In this document: positions 46,321 through 58,599 of the stretch, one piece after another
Layout: the number at the start of each line of letters is the position of its first letter
Numbering within the stretch: position 1 is the first letter of the stretch
From: Varanus komodoensis
Taxonomy: Eukaryota; Chordata; Lepidosauria; Squamata; Varanidae
Direction of reading: 5' to 3'
DNA: 64,000 nucleotides
Assembly: GCF_004798865.1 (NCBI RefSeq)
Contig: NW_025335268.1
Location: 93,297,136-93,361,135, forward strand
Notes under the pieces: generated by a model
What the model saw: only the letters and a program-made list of their open reading frames with translations
What the model was told of the DNA's origin: nothing
Databases searched by the model: none
Made by a program: the position numbers and the translations under genes

Positions 46321-48480
46321 TAAGAACCTAAGAATGACCGTGCTAGGTCAAACGAAAGCTCCACGTAGACCTGCTCAACACTCTGTTCACATGGTGGGAA
46401 AGCAGCTGCTCACAAATGCTTCAAACAGAATATGAGTGCAAACAGTAATTCCTGCCAAAGCTGCACAACGTCCTACCTGTGATATCAGAAGGAGCAGAGA
46501 GCCATCAAGACTAGTAGTCATTGATATTCTTCTCCATGAATGTGCCCAATCCCTTTTTAAAGCTGTTTGAATTGGTGGCCATCACTATGTCTTGTGAAAG
46601 TGAATTCCATAGTTTAATCATGCTTTGTGTAAAAATGTATTTTCCTTTATGGAATAAAGGAATGAGAACAATCCCAGGCCCTAGTATTGTGCAAGAGGGA
46701 GAAAAATGTCTCCCTCTTGACTTTGTGCATACCATTCATGATTTTGAAGACTTCTACCATATCTTCCCTTACATGCCTTATTTGTAAGCCAAACAATGTT
46801 ATAACCTTTCCCCGCAGAAGAGTTGCACCAACACCTTCATCATTTTAGTTGCCAGTCTCTGCATTTTTCCCAACACTTAATGTTCTTTTTCAGGTGCAGC
46901 AGCCAGAACTGTACACAATATTCTAAATGTGCTTGCATGAAAGATCTGCCAAAATTGTGTATGCACTTGGCAGTTTTATTTTCTTTCCTGATCAGGACTT
47001 TTTCACAGCAACTGGGCACTGGGTTGACTTCTTCATTGAGTTGTCCACTGCATCCCCAAGATTTCTTTCTTGATCAGTCACTGCTAGCTCAGCTTGAAAT
47101 TGGGACATGTTGCCCCCGTGTATGTTACTTTATGTTACACCTGCTTACATTGAACTGCATTTGCCATTTTGATGCCCATTCCTCTAGCTTGGAGAGATTC
47201 CTTTGGAACTCCTCACAGTCCCTCTAGGCTTAATAATGGTATATAATCAGCTAACTTGTCCACTTCACTGCTCACTCCCAGTTCCAAATCTAGAACTCTA
47301 GAAGCTCAGTGATTTACTCTGAGGTGGAGAGTTTCAGTTAGGTGGAGAGTTTCATCTTTTGTCACCATTGTCTGCCTTGACTCCTCTAACTCCCTTCTTG
47401 AATACCTAAGTTCAGGTACAGGTGTATGTCCCGAATCATCTGCAGTGAAGACAGATGAAAGGAATTCATTAAACTTCTCTGCAATCTCTTTATCCATTTT
47501 TTAATACTCCTTTGACTCCTTTATCATCCAGTGGTCCAACTGTTCCTCTAACTGGTGTCTTGCTTCTGGTATATTTAAAGAATTCTTTATTGTTGGCCCT
47601 GATGCTGTTAGCAATATGCTCCTCCAAAGGCCTTTTTGTATCTCTTGTTGTCTCTTACTGCATGTTCCTTGTGTGAGCTTGTGCTCCCTTTTGTTTTCCC
47701 CATTTACGCAAGATTTCCCTTTTCTGAAGGAAGACTTCTCTGTTATCGCTTCCTTGACACTGCTCATTAGCCATGCCAGTGACCTCTTGGACTTCATGCT
47801 ACTTTTTCTAACCTGTGTTTACATACGTTCTGAGCATTATTATTGTGGTTCTGAATAATCACCAAGCATTTTGAAGGGATTTAGTATTCTTAACTCTCCT
47901 TTCAACTTATTACTCTTTCCTCTCTTGAAGTCAAATGTGACTATCAAACCTTTTTAGCAATCTTCTACTTAAATGTACACTAAATCTGATGTCACTGTAG
48001 TCACTGTTTCCAATTAGGTCAACAAATTTTACATTTCATACTGGATCCTGGGCAAGCCTGGCCCAGGATTAAACCCAGGACTGCATCCCTTCTGGTCAGC
48101 TCCATGACCAACTGTTCAAGGAAGAGGAAGAAAACTCTCTCTTTCAGAACTGTAACATACATTTTTCCAGTCGAGGTGTGGGCCATCGAAGTCACCCATT
48201 ATTACATCACTGCCTGCATTTCAGCCTTCCCTCGTTTCATTCTCCTTTCATTTTGGTCTAGGGGGTGATTGCATAACCCTACAACTAATTTAGTTTTGGA
48301 GCGAGGTGTTGTCACCTGCAGTGCTTCTGTGGAAGAGCCTGCACATTTAAGCGTTTCGGTCCGCTCAGCTCTTCAGTGTACTCAGCAACACTTCCTCCTG
48401 TACACTGTTCTCTATTCTCCCTATAGTTTTTATATCCTGACTGTATCCTGTTGGTTTGCTCACTTCCACCAGATTTCATA
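46321..48480 (-). repeat. long CR1 LINE, endonuclease to 3' end (decayed)
   Basis: It starts taagaacctaagaatgaccg (3' end at left). On the minus strand, 46511-46735 reads MIKLWNSLSQDIVMATN, the C-terminal LWNSLP block. 47306-47497 has EIAEKFNEFLSSVFTADDSG and 47501-47797 has MKSKRSLAWL, both from the linker before the reverse transcriptase. About 48130-48260 resembles endonuclease text (gtgggccatcgaagtcaccc). The middle of the reverse transcriptase is largely deleted. It contains an 18-bp near-tandem duplication (ggtggagagtttca) at 47322-47356. This is the longest CR1 in the window. Confidence 0.75.
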
Positions 48481-49804
48481 ATCTATTGCCAGACTCCTAC
48501 AGTGGCTTTACTTACTTGCATGTGACGCTGGGGAGCCTCACGAGCAGAGAGCTGGCTCCCTTGCTAGCCTGCCTCCTTATTTACCTCCAGGTAGGTTGCT
48601 CAACTGCAACTGCAGCCAGTCTGATTGGAGGGCCTCATCTGAAGAGCAAGGGAGGCTGTGCCTGAGCTCCTGGCCTGCCCTAGCTTCCCGTGAATGGCAA
48701 TGCATGTTGACCATCCTTGTTGGCAGTGGTAATACTCCAGTCAGTGGAGAGCACACAAATCAATGGGTCTTTCAGTAAATGTCAGATAGTCAAGGTAAGC
48801 GAAACCTGCTTCAGCAACACAACAGCATCATTGAGAAAATCCTCTGAAAAGTGGAATTGTTCAACTGCCTTTGACAATCAGATGTAATGGGTGCAAAATG
48901 GCCTGTTTGGCAAAGGATGCAGGCTCATCTCATGCCACTGAAGCCCTGGGGCCTGCCCCATGCATGGTTCCATTGCCGCTGAGGTCTTCTGCTAAGGTGT
49001 GAATTCTTAGTACAGCTTCATCTAGCAAGCCAAGACAGGCCACAGCTTTAGCGTAACAGATTTGCTAACATTAAGTGGATTTGAACACACAGTAGGTGTC
49101 ACAAACTTCTCCAATTGGGTTATATTGAACTCAACACTTTAATCCAGCCACTCCGACTACACTTCATGGTAAACATAATCAAGGTTTGAATCTAAACCTC
49201 TCATTCTTTCATCTCTGCATGCCATAAATACTTCTGAAGAGCTGTTCTCATGATTGGTTGTCATGTGCTGTAGTGTTACTGCAGCAAATAGCACCATCTA
49301 GGGATCTGTGTTTGGATGATTCATGCTTGAATAATGTTTGAGACAGTGAATTAGCTGTGGAAGCTATGCAGGCATTCAGCCTGTCCATACAAGGGTTAAA
49401 AGTGTGGGGGCAAATATAAACATGCAAGTGCCAGCATCTCCACACACCCAGCTCCTCTGTAAACCTTGGTGCATGGAACCCAAACCTCTTTTGTGGGAGT
49501 GGGGAACCGCATTCAGCTGGCAAGATGGGGTTACTGATGGTGCAGAGGCAAGGAATGTACCCTGCTAATGTACTTCCAACCCTCAGGAAGATCTTGGTAC
49601 TAAACATGCAAAGATCTTCAAAAGTGCCCATGCATCTGACAGCACAGCTCACCTACATGTCCTCACCACCACCCTCTTATGTGCAGGATGAATGCATGTG
49701 TAAGGATCGTGCATATGAAGCAAAGCTACTTTTCAAATTGTGTGCGTGCATGTAAAACTTGGAGTAAAGTCCACAGCAGATCCCGAACCTGAATTGTTTA
49801 CTTA
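48481..49804. other. single-copy sequence
   Basis: No gene is visible. A minus-strand frame of 134 codons at 49248-49652 matches nothing I know. Confidence 0.4.
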
Positions 49805-49812
49805 ATTATATG

Positions 49813-50228
49813 CAGTGCTTTTTTTGTACGAAAAAAGGTGCCGGAACTCATGAAATTATTTACCTTTCACACATAGTCAATCATACACCCACACACGTCA
49901 GTTGTATAACGAAACATAACGGTCACCACCCACAGTAAGCACTCAGTGCTCGACCACAGGCCCAATCACAAGCCGAGCAGAGCCACAAGCTGAGCAGCGC
50001 CATCACAACCAGCGCGGACGAAGTACGCATGCATCGGATTTGACACACAAGCAGTCCGCATGCACCATTTTAATGATTTTGCCGCCAACCTGCTGCGCTC
50101 AACAGGGCGATTCGAATCCACGTGGACCAAACATCAAATTTTCAAAAGTTACTTTTAAAACTTGGAAAATCTGTCAAAAAAAGGTGCCAGAACTTTGTTT
50201 TGGTGCATTCTATGACAAAAAAACACTG
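49813..50228. mobile_element. non-autonomous hAT transposon, intact ends
   Basis: This 416-bp element begins CAGTGCTTTTTTTGTACG and ends GACAAAAAAACACTG, so the terminal inverted repeats start CAGTG(C/T)TTTTTTTGT. Further in, aaaaaaggtgccggaactc and aaaaaaaggtgccagaactt form a sub-terminal direct repeat. An exact 8-bp target duplication, attatatg, lies at 49805-49812 and 50229-50236, diagnostic of hAT-superfamily insertion. The middle is GC- and CpG-richer than its surroundings. It has no transposase frame, so it was mobilised in trans. Confidence 0.9.
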
Positions 50229-50484
50229 ATTATATGTATTAATTGACCTGTAACTACTGAAGCATATGGCATTTATATAGAAACAGGAAAGTAAACATGC
50301 CAGCAAACTAGAACACACTGTAAAATGTACGTGAAAGCAAGAGCCAACCGATTGTTCTAGTACTTTGAAAATTACAATGGCAGAGAAGAAAAATACCTGG
50401 GAGAATGCAAACCCTTTTTCTTCCAGCTGTGCATGGAAATGAGCACTAAAGTACTGGGTGCTCTCAGCCAGAGCCCCAGAGAAG

Positions 50485-50575
50485 GGGAAGAACCATTGAT
50501 CAGTGGCAGAGTGCATACGTTGCATGCAAAAAGTCTTGGGATCATTTCTGGCCTCTCCAGGTAAGGATGGGAAAG
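50485..50575 (+). repeat. tRNA-derived SINE head, second family
   Basis: The text gatcagtggcagagtgcata, then gttgcatgcaaaaagtcttg and tctggcctctccagg, parallels the 21041 SINE (ctcagtggcagagcacatgc ... catctccagg). It is 3'-truncated. Confidence 0.55.
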
Positions 50576-50806
50576 CATCTTTAATTCTGAACAGCACTTG
50601 GAGGGTTTGGTGCCCTCTGTACTATGTGATTGAGAGATCCTCTGTCAGACAGAACAAACCACCTCTATGCAAAGGCAAAGCCCCAGACAATGCAGCAGAG
50701 CAGGATGCCTATATTCCACCCAAACTATTTTTCTATTTACAAAAGCAAAAAAGAAAAACAAATAACATCTTCACAAAAAACAAACCATTCAATAAACCAC
50801 AATATC

Positions 50807-51222
50807 TTGGGGATTGCCTTACTCCCTACGTTGCTGCCCATCATTTAAGGTCATCAACGGAGGTCCTCCTATGAGTTCCTCCCCCTGAGCAGCTTAGGCG
50901 GGAGGTTGCAAGAAGAAGAGCTTTTTTTGTGGTGACACCCAAGTATGGAATGTGTTACCATCAGAGATTCATCAGGCGCCCACTCAGCTGAGTTTTAGGC
51001 ACCTGACAAAACCTTTTTCTTTTCCAGTGCACTTATGGCACCACTTACATAAATTTGCACTGATTTTAATTTATTAACTTTTATTGTTGATGATTATTTA
51101 TATGTCATATTATCCCGTGCATTTTAATTGTATTATTTTATTTATGTTACAATTTTATTGTAATGGCTCCCCTGAGAGCGTGATGCTAATAACCAAATTT
51201 AATAAATACGTAAATAAATAAA
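50807..51222 (+). repeat. L2-like LINE 3' end
   Basis: The plus-strand frame reads YLGDCLTPYVAAHHLRSSTE, then a frame-shifted RRAFFVV and the caggcacctgacaaaacctt end block. The 3' UTR ends aataaatacgtaaataaata. It is the same subfamily as 60262-60738 (LTPYIPAQHLRLSTEALL). Confidence 0.75.
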
Positions 51223-51839
51223 TATCCTTCTTTTAAGTCTCATTGGCTCAGAATTGGAGACAATCTGCTTATTATCCCAGGCAAGCAGGTAAAACCTTGA
51301 AAGCCCCAATAACTTTCCCCCTCTTCTAACTTTTAATAGTTATTCTTCTCTCTTATGGAAAATGACACCATTCAGCCTAATCACATCTGTGTCATTGCAT
51401 CTGTTTTCTGGGATGCTTGAGCACTGATTTTTAAAATGCCGTGGTCTTGGCATCTTGGGACTGCCTGCAGCATCTTGAGAGAAAAGGTGCAGGTGCCAAT
51501 GGGCAAGTGCAAGCCTTGCTTCAGCATGGCAATCACTTCACTTCCCCATTAGCCAGCTTCTAGCCATAGGAATGGCATCAGCAGCAGAAGGACACATGAT
51601 GGCAGGCTCCCACGGAAGCTGCGGGGGCCACTGTCTGACTCATGCAGTACCAGAGCCAGATGGACCCGAGCCCTGACTTGTTACATGGCAGCTGCTTACA
51701 TTCCTGTGTTCCTGGGTATTTGAACTCCGGCCTGGAGTTCCCATGTGTAAGCGCTACCTACTGCTTATGATCACACACTGAGAAAGAAGATAGACAACAG
51801 CCATGATGCAAACCTTTTTGTTGAGCTTTTAATGTGCCA
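51223..51839. other. single-copy sequence with SINE-like scrap
   Basis: No gene is visible. At about 51640-51712, gtaccagagccagatggacc, then ttgttacatggcagctgctt resembles the 3' end of the second tRNA-SINE family. Confidence 0.4.
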
Positions 51840-52760
51840 ACTGTGGTGCTGTTCAGGGGATTAAATTTATGGGATCTACAATAGTAAAAGAGTCCAAATC
51901 CTGTCTGCAAACAGGATGTGGCCATTCATGTCTGCGAACTTCATTGTATTTCATTTTCAATGGGTCTTAAGAATGCCAGCACCATTGCCTGAAATTTTCC
52001 TGCAAAATAAAGTCCTCCTAAAATGAGGAGTTTTCTGATTAGTAACCCTGTCATAATTTCACATGGAAAGTGATTTCAATTCAAGCCTCATCCTCCACTA
52101 TATTGTTTACAAAAATTTTGCTTGACTTCTAATTAGGGTGAATATTATGCCCCTCATTTTCGGGGCTGTTAATTTGTTCCATTAAATTACGTTCCCATAA
52201 TAGGCGAGGAGTGGGAAAAGTTTATCTAGATTGTTTGTAGCTCCTGCTTGCTGAATGCAGCATATGTTCAGTGATTTAAAGCTGTGACATCTCACTACTC
52301 ATCCTTCCAGTCAGATGTTGATCACCTGCTTTTAATACACAGGAGCACATCAAAGCTGTGGTTGGAACCTTTAACACAAAATATTACATAACAAACTACC
52401 CTGCATAAGAGCTGAACTCACCATTTGGGATATCAAAAATTCCAAAGCTAGTTTTATTTTTAGCAGATGTGTTTGATGTCTGCTGAACTCTTTGCTCTGC
52501 ATCCACAGAATGGCATTTATTAATGCAAATGCCATGTAGTAAAAAGTGTTTTTCAGCGCTCATTTATTGTATGGCGTTTCTGACTGCATTCTAGGCATTA
52601 ACCTGGTGAAGATCTCCACTGCAGCCCCTTCCATTTATGGGGGAACACAGCTGTGCTATTTATGCAGACAGCATTTATCGCATTCTCGGGCTGATGAATG
52701 CAGTACTGTGTTCACTGTATTGAAAATGAAAGCTTGTGTCACACACAACATGCAATTGTA
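51840..52760. promoter_or_regulatory. candidate conserved non-coding block with POU palindrome
   Basis: A 900-bp repeat-free stretch with dense ATTA/TAAT cores (tctaattagggtgaat, gctgttaatttgttcc, cattaaattacg). At 52510-52535, ATGGCATTT and AAATGCCAT form 9-bp inverted arms around an 8-bp loop, overlapping the octamer ATGCAAAT at 52523-52530. No frame, microsatellite or mobile element is seen. This is enhancer-like by composition, unproven. Confidence 0.4.
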
Positions 52761-53590
52761 GGAAAAGTAAGAAGAGCTGGAAAGGGTGTATGTGCGTGCA
52801 GGTATTTTTATTTATTTTTTTAAAATCTATTGAGGAGGCCAAAGTGTGAAGGAGTGAGGGGACAGAGAAAATTCTTTTTGCCCCCTAAGAAAAAAACATG
52901 GAGGAGGAGAAGGGGAAAGGGGAAGGGAAGACTGTGGAGCTGCTTGCTGCTGTCTTCCCGTGGGGTGAAGCCAGCAGGAATAGCACTTCCCATTCCAAAA
53001 GGGAAGCAGATCAGCCCCTTCCCTGTGCTGGCTTTCCCATGGGTGCCAATGGGTTTTACTTCTGAGTAAAGCCACCGAAGATGTGCTTCATTTCCGAGCA
53101 GGTAGCTCGTTGTTCTGTGAGGCAAGAAGACAATTAGAGAGGCTTGAAAAGACATTGCCAATTTTATTTTTTCCAGGGATAAAAGAGGGCCAGGGTAAGC
53201 AGTTTTGCAGTTCCTTTCTAGTTTTCCGGCTAAGGCAAAGAGAGGCAGGACCAAGAGAGGCAGGGAGGGGGCTAAAGGCTGATCAGCTTCCTGTCCTGAG
53301 CCCACTGAGCTACGCTCTCTCCTGCAAGTTTAGCACCTGATGAAATATCTTCTGTGGGGGAAATGCCACCTATGAGAAGTTGTTATATAACTGGTCTGAA
53401 GAAACCCAGGATATAATGCCAGAAATAGAATGAGGAGTTAGTGGGTAAGCATCATGACTTGCCAGTGAGTCAGACTTTACAGTGCTGGTAAAAATGCCAA
53501 GTCTTGATTGCACCCCCCCCCCCCCACACACACACACTCATTTGATGTGTCACAGCTCACTGTGGCCATTTAATCCACAGCAAATTCAGT
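52761..53590. other. single-copy sequence with C13/AC repeat
   Basis: A C13 run at 53513-53525 passes into an AC run to about 53538. The 161-codon minus frame at 52820-53305 has no recognisable domain and is flanked by low-complexity purine tracts (52895-52930). No gene call was made. Confidence 0.4.
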
Positions 53591-53910
53591 ATCAGCAGAC
53601 AGCAGTCAATTCCTGCTCAGGGTTCGCTGTGCCGTGCAACCAGAGTGAATGTGGCTTATGCAAGGGTTCGACAGACCATGGGTTCTGTGAGAGACGTCCA
53701 GTGCTTGCACAGCCCATGTCCACTGGGTTTGTGGGACGACATCCCCTGGGGTGAATACTAAAAATGGTAGCTGCATGTGACCTGCATATATCAGAGGATC
53801 ACCATGGGTTGCATAACACATAGTGAGTTGTCGTGTTGGGCAAACAGTCCCAATCTGTCCTTGAATTCATTTCAGCTGTAGATAAGACCCCAAATAGGTC
53901 CAGACAAGCT
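53591..53910. repeat. DNA-element-like repeat (family of 57700-58060)
   Basis: Shared words with 57700-58060 are gaatgtggcttatgcaaggg versus aagtgtggcttatgtgaagg, acagaccatgggttctgtga versus atagactgtgggttatgtaa, and tgtccactgggtttgtggga versus tgttcactggattgatgtgc. These show two diverged copies of one element, probably a non-autonomous DNA transposon. Confidence 0.5.
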
Positions 53911-53962
53911 CATTTGGCTTGCAAACTAAACTTGTTCATAATAAGGAGCTACTGGCACTTCC

Positions 53963-54220
53963 TAAAGCAGGGGCGAGCAACTTTTTCCTTTTGAGGCCTG
54001 CCTTCCATTTCCAGAAATCCCTCAGGGGCCACTTACCAGCAGTGTGGGGGACTGAAGCCTGTGGTGATCAGGGCCCGGAGACAAATATGCCAAGTAATTG
54101 CTTGTCTGTTTTGCTACTTCATTTTCTCCTTCCCCTCCCCGCTCTTCCTTCTAACCTAGTGAGCTGCCAGGGAATGGACAGATCCCATTCGGAGTTTTTG
54201 CCATTAGGCTGAAGGCCATG
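53963..54220. repeat. hAT-like non-autonomous element, diverged
   Basis: It opens gcaggggcgagcaacttttt followed by ccttttgaggcctg, and includes cctcaggggccacttaccag. It resembles the common amniote/squamate elements that begin caggggtgggcaacttt with ggccacat-type text. The right end is uncertain. Confidence 0.4.
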
Positions 54221-57200
54221 TGAAGATGAGCCTAGGCTCCAGGTTGCCCAAGGATTAGGACAATACTTAGGGATGCTGATTGATCTCTGAATTGGCTAGT
54301 ATAGTTCTCGGTTCAAACAGCATACCCAAAAACATAAAACCTATTTTCATGGTTAAAAGTGTAGAACAGTGTGCATTTTAGGCTGACATAAACAAATGTT
54401 TGCATTTTAGGGTAAAATATATACAAAACACTTATTTTGTGGGAAATTGCATTTGCAGTTCTAAATAAATGCATGAAGTGATGTAGAAACAGGATGGAAC
54501 ATACTAGACTGATACAGATGAGAAATAGACTGATCTCTCCATCCCTGGGAGGAAATAGAGAATGAAGTTTCAGTGTTTGTCTGGACATCAAAAATGATCC
54601 AATTCAGTCCTCTTACATCTACCTTTGCGCTTGCCTTCAGTAAATCAAGCACCCTTATAACTCCTAAGCCTTCATGCAGGTCGTCATTTTGAGTATTTTT
54701 TTTTCCTTTTCATGATAGAGTAAAAATAAAAGGCAGCAGTTTGAAGACTAGCGAGCAGCTAAATTATTTTCCACCCTCTTATGGGCATTACAGTGAAGGC
54801 AAGGACAATGAGATTTATAACCAGAAATAAAAGGAATTTAAGAAGCATAATCTAAAATCAATTTTAATGCACTTCCTCCTGATCAGATACTATCAAGTCT
54901 AGATTGCAACTGAATGGGTTGATTTTAGTTTTTGGACAAGGGAAAGAGAATGTTGAATATAAATGATGCTTATGGATGGGTTGTCATCATGCACAACTAA
55001 ACCTCTAAACCATATTACCTGACTCCTTTGCAATTTACGGTTAAGGCACTTATTGCTACTTTCATCTATAAACAGTGGTTCTTAAAGACAAATGTTTATA
55101 GATTTTCCCCATGAGAACTGAAGAGGGAAAGATGGACCTTTTGCAAACAGCACATTCACACAACAGCATCCTCTGACTAAAAGGCTCCAGTGTTTAGCAT
55201 CCATATAAGATAACCTTTTCCTGGGGAGCAAAACTGTACAATGGGTCTTGAAAGCACCATTTCATTAAAACAGCACATGATTTATTCTAAATGCTTGGAA
55301 GTGTGGTGTTTGCTATCTCTAAGTGCCAGAAAGAATCATGTGCTTATATTAGGGAATTGTGTACAGATGAAGACCTTGTTTAGCTTTGTATTTTCCTTGT
55401 TTGCCCTTGGAACAGGGGTGTTAAAACTGACAGGTGGGTTCATTTTCATAGATACAGCTATATCTCTGTTCCTGATTATTTTAAATACTTTATCTGGACA
55501 TACATTAGGCCAAAAATCTGAAGGCCTTGGATATGTACAACGATGTAGATACTGTGTCTCTTTAAGGAAATTTAGCAGTTATGTTCTTAATTGTCTTCAT
55601 GTTTATTTATTTATTCCACCATCCTGAGGAAGTAAATAAGGATGCCCCAAGATACTCTGTCTCAAATGATAGATATGTGGGAAGCCTTGAAACATTTCCA
55701 TCATCCAGCAAGCACTGTCTCATCTCTAAATCCTCTCTGAACGAGCAAAAAGGATGGTTGGAAACCATGAAGCAAGGATAAAGAGTGCTAATCTACTGAC
55801 ATTTCATAATGAAAGCTGATCATATTTAATGGGTATTAATATATTGTCTATGTTATTGATTTTTTAATGGGCTTATTATATTTTGAATGTCTATATTGAT
55901 TGTTCATTTGATATATCTCCACTGCTGTGAGCACATTCTTATGGGAAGGTGAACTACAAGGAAACTAATGAGTCAATGAATACGTGCCAGGAAATGATCT
56001 GCAGATAGGCTGCTTTGGAATGAGATACCCTTCAAGCTTTGAGAAGATTAGGTTAGGTGAAGGGTTCTAGCTGAAGACAGGAGGCTGAGAAGCTGCAAAA
56101 AGCAGTTTGTTATTTAAACTGATTGACGTGGGAGTAGGGGAGAGAAACTGAAATTTTAGCTTGAGCTAGCTAAACTGGGGTGCTGCCTTACAGAAGCTGC
56201 AACCCTCTAGGGATCTGCTGCAGCATAAGCAGAGACAATGCCTTCTGAAGGAACACTTGTTTCTTTCTACTGCTCTCTGCCTATGCATAAATCAGGTAGC
56301 ATGAAGACACACCATTCACCTGCAGTGTTCCTCCATTTAAAAACTTCTAAACCTGACAGTGCTATCCTTGCAACTTCTCTCTGCTTAGATGAGGGAGCTT
56401 GAATGCGCTTCCTATTTGAATTCAGAAACAAACTGTGCCCCAGATTAGGAAGTTAAAAGTTTAGGAAAGTTCAAGAAGTACTGCTTTAGAATATACTAGT
56501 AGCAGAATAATAGACAGAAGAATTCAAATGTGATGGAAATAAATGCATTGATTTAAGAACTCTCATCCAGAAAAGCAGTGCTAAATTGCTTTGAGGCACT
56601 AATGCATAATCACTTGGGGCTTACAAATATGGGATCTAAGTTCAACTGCCAGCACTCTGTTCTCAATGTTCATTTTAGTTGACCACTGTCTGACCAAATG
56701 TATATTTAATTTGAGCCATTTAGCTGCCTTAGATAACTGGGAAATTGATAAAACATGAACTAGAGATAAATGGCAAAATTGTGTTCCTGGAAAATAGGTT
56801 TGTATACATTAAAAAGCCAGTGAATTTGCTGGGATTGATTTTGTTGGCATTCATGCACATTATTTAACAGTAAACAATGGATTTAAAACTATGGTACCTT
56901 TATTGGCTTATTATACAGTTGCATGCCAACTGCTTGAGAGAATAAATATTTGCTTGAAAAGAAGGCAGTGCTTTAAAATGTTATCCACACCCAAGACCTA
57001 TTGAAATCAGAGGAACGAGTAAAAAATTAAATCCCTATTTTTTTCTTTTTTCTTTAATGATCATCATGAACTGGGGGCATACCTTGGGTTTCTCTTAGGG
57101 CTCAAGCCAGAACTTCCTGACCTGAGGTTGGAATCTGGCCTGAACTAAGTGGACTGGGAACTGCCTGGACTATTTATTTAGTGAAAAACTTTTAAGCCTA

Positions 57201-57465
57201 CTTTTCTTCTAATATGATTGCAGGGCAATTAAAAAACTCAATTGTACAATCCACACACATAGAAACACTAGCTTAAAAGCTTAATTCGGTTAGAAAGCCA
57301 GTTGCTAGGAAAGATTTTTGCCCAGTATGTAATAAAAAGCAATGTGGATGCCTGGCAGGCGTCCTTGAGGAACATATTCTGCAGTCATGAAGACTCTCTC
57401 CAGCACTGCCACCTGCTTCACTGCAAGGGTGATTACTTAGAGATGGGCTTCAGCAGATCACCTGA
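54221..57465. other. long AT-rich single-copy stretch
   Basis: No gene or repeat was recognised over 3.2 kb. The 128-codon plus frame at 55241-55627 has hydrophobic runs but no family resemblance, and is likely chance. Confidence 0.45.
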
Positions 57466-57540
57466 GGCAGAGGTGGGCCATCTGTGATCCTCTAGACAAA
57501 TTTTTTGGCCTGCAGTTCCCATTGATGGCCACTCGCAAAC
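57466..57540. repeat. MITE fragment (gaggtgggccatc type)
   Basis: The text ggcagaggtgggccatctgt, then gatcctctagac and gcagttcccattgatggcca, matches one arm of the palindromic MITE family seen at 2925 (gccctccagatgt...aactcccat...ggcca). Confidence 0.4.
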
Positions 57541-57699
57541 CATCACAAAAGAGGGTGTCATTTATATAAAATGTGCCTATGCTAACCTATATGCATAAAT
57601 GCACGTTTAGAAATTATTATTGTAACTTAAAGAGAAACGCAGTGCATCTCAGCATGGTACAGAAGACTATGAGCAACTGATATGAGTGCCTATTGAATG

Positions 57700-58060
57700 G
57701 GTTAGTTCACACAACAAAATAGTCCACTGTGAGTTGTTTGACACAGGTTCAGGGTATGGCACATGTGGCTGCCACTTTGCATATCAACCCCAGCTTGACA
57801 GTTGTTGTGTTATGCAAACCTGGAAAGTGTGGCTTATGTGAAGGTTAAACAACTTTTGGTTAACCCTAGAATAGACTGTGGGTTATGTAAGGACTGTTTA
57901 ACTCTCTCAGTTTATGTTCACTGGATTGATGTGCTTTGACAGCTCCAGAGTGGGGTGGGGAGGCATTGGCTAGGAAAAGTGGCACCCACAGGAATATGGC
58001 TTATTGTGAATAACCAGTAGCAATCTCACAGTGTCATGTGAACCAGCTCAATCTGCTGTT
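57700..58060. repeat. DNA-element-like repeat
   Basis: This is the second copy of the family at 53591-53910. It starts near gttagttcacacaacaaaat and has internal direct repeats of the word gtgtggcttatgtgaaggtt / gactgtgggttatgtaagga. The end is near 58060 (cagctcaatctgctgttcag). Confidence 0.5.
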
Positions 58061-58599
58061 CAGGTGTGGTTGATGAGCAACCCAGTTCCAACTCTTCCAT
58101 CTGATAGTTCTTCATCCAGCATTGTAAGGAGAGCCCTTCAGAAGTCCTTCAGCTGGGGCAACATGCTCTGTGAAAGAGGATATTGGGCATTCTTGACAAC
58201 ACTGGCTAGGACTGACAAGAGCTGTAAGCCAAAACATCTGATGGGCCACAGCTGACTTACCCTTGACTAAAGCGATGGATGGAATGATCTGAGAGGAGGT
58301 GCTTCTTCTGCTACTTTGGCCTCAAGGGACTTGAGACTTTTAAAGTAAGCCCTTTAAGTGGGCCTGGAAGAAACAGCCAGCCAGAAAAACTGTTATAAAA
58401 ACTGGCAGTATATGAGGCAAGGCTAATGATGAATAAAATACGTGTGGGTCTTGTCTCTTAACATAAGGCAGTGTACCCACCACAAGATACCATCAGAGGC
58501 CTCAAATCTCTTTTTTATTTTCTTGGAGAACAGGAAGCTAATGTTGGAGAAGCTCAGGCTGAATTGACAGCTTGCACGGAAGTGATGCTGGAGTTAAAT
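58061..58599. other. single-copy sequence
   Basis: No gene is visible. A TATA-like gttataaaaact and an aataaa lie about 45 bases apart near 58395-58440 (see rejected items). Confidence 0.35.

Noticed and set aside
46823-47227. 134-codon plus-strand frame
   Set aside because: It is antisense to the long minus-strand CR1.
50142-50597. 151-codon minus-strand frame
   Set aside because: It crosses the right end of the hAT element and a SINE head, so it is a mosaic of unrelated repeats.
52820-53305. 161-codon minus-strand frame
   Set aside because: It has no recognisable family, is overlapped by other frames on both strands, and includes a purine-rich low-complexity end. Its length is compatible with chance.
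58359-58463. Short LTR-like unit: TG...CA ends, TAAG on both sides, TATA box and aataaa inside
   Set aside because: At about 105 bp it is too short for any ordinary LTR, and a 4-bp duplication beside TG/CA is easily found by chance. It is kept only as a curiosity.
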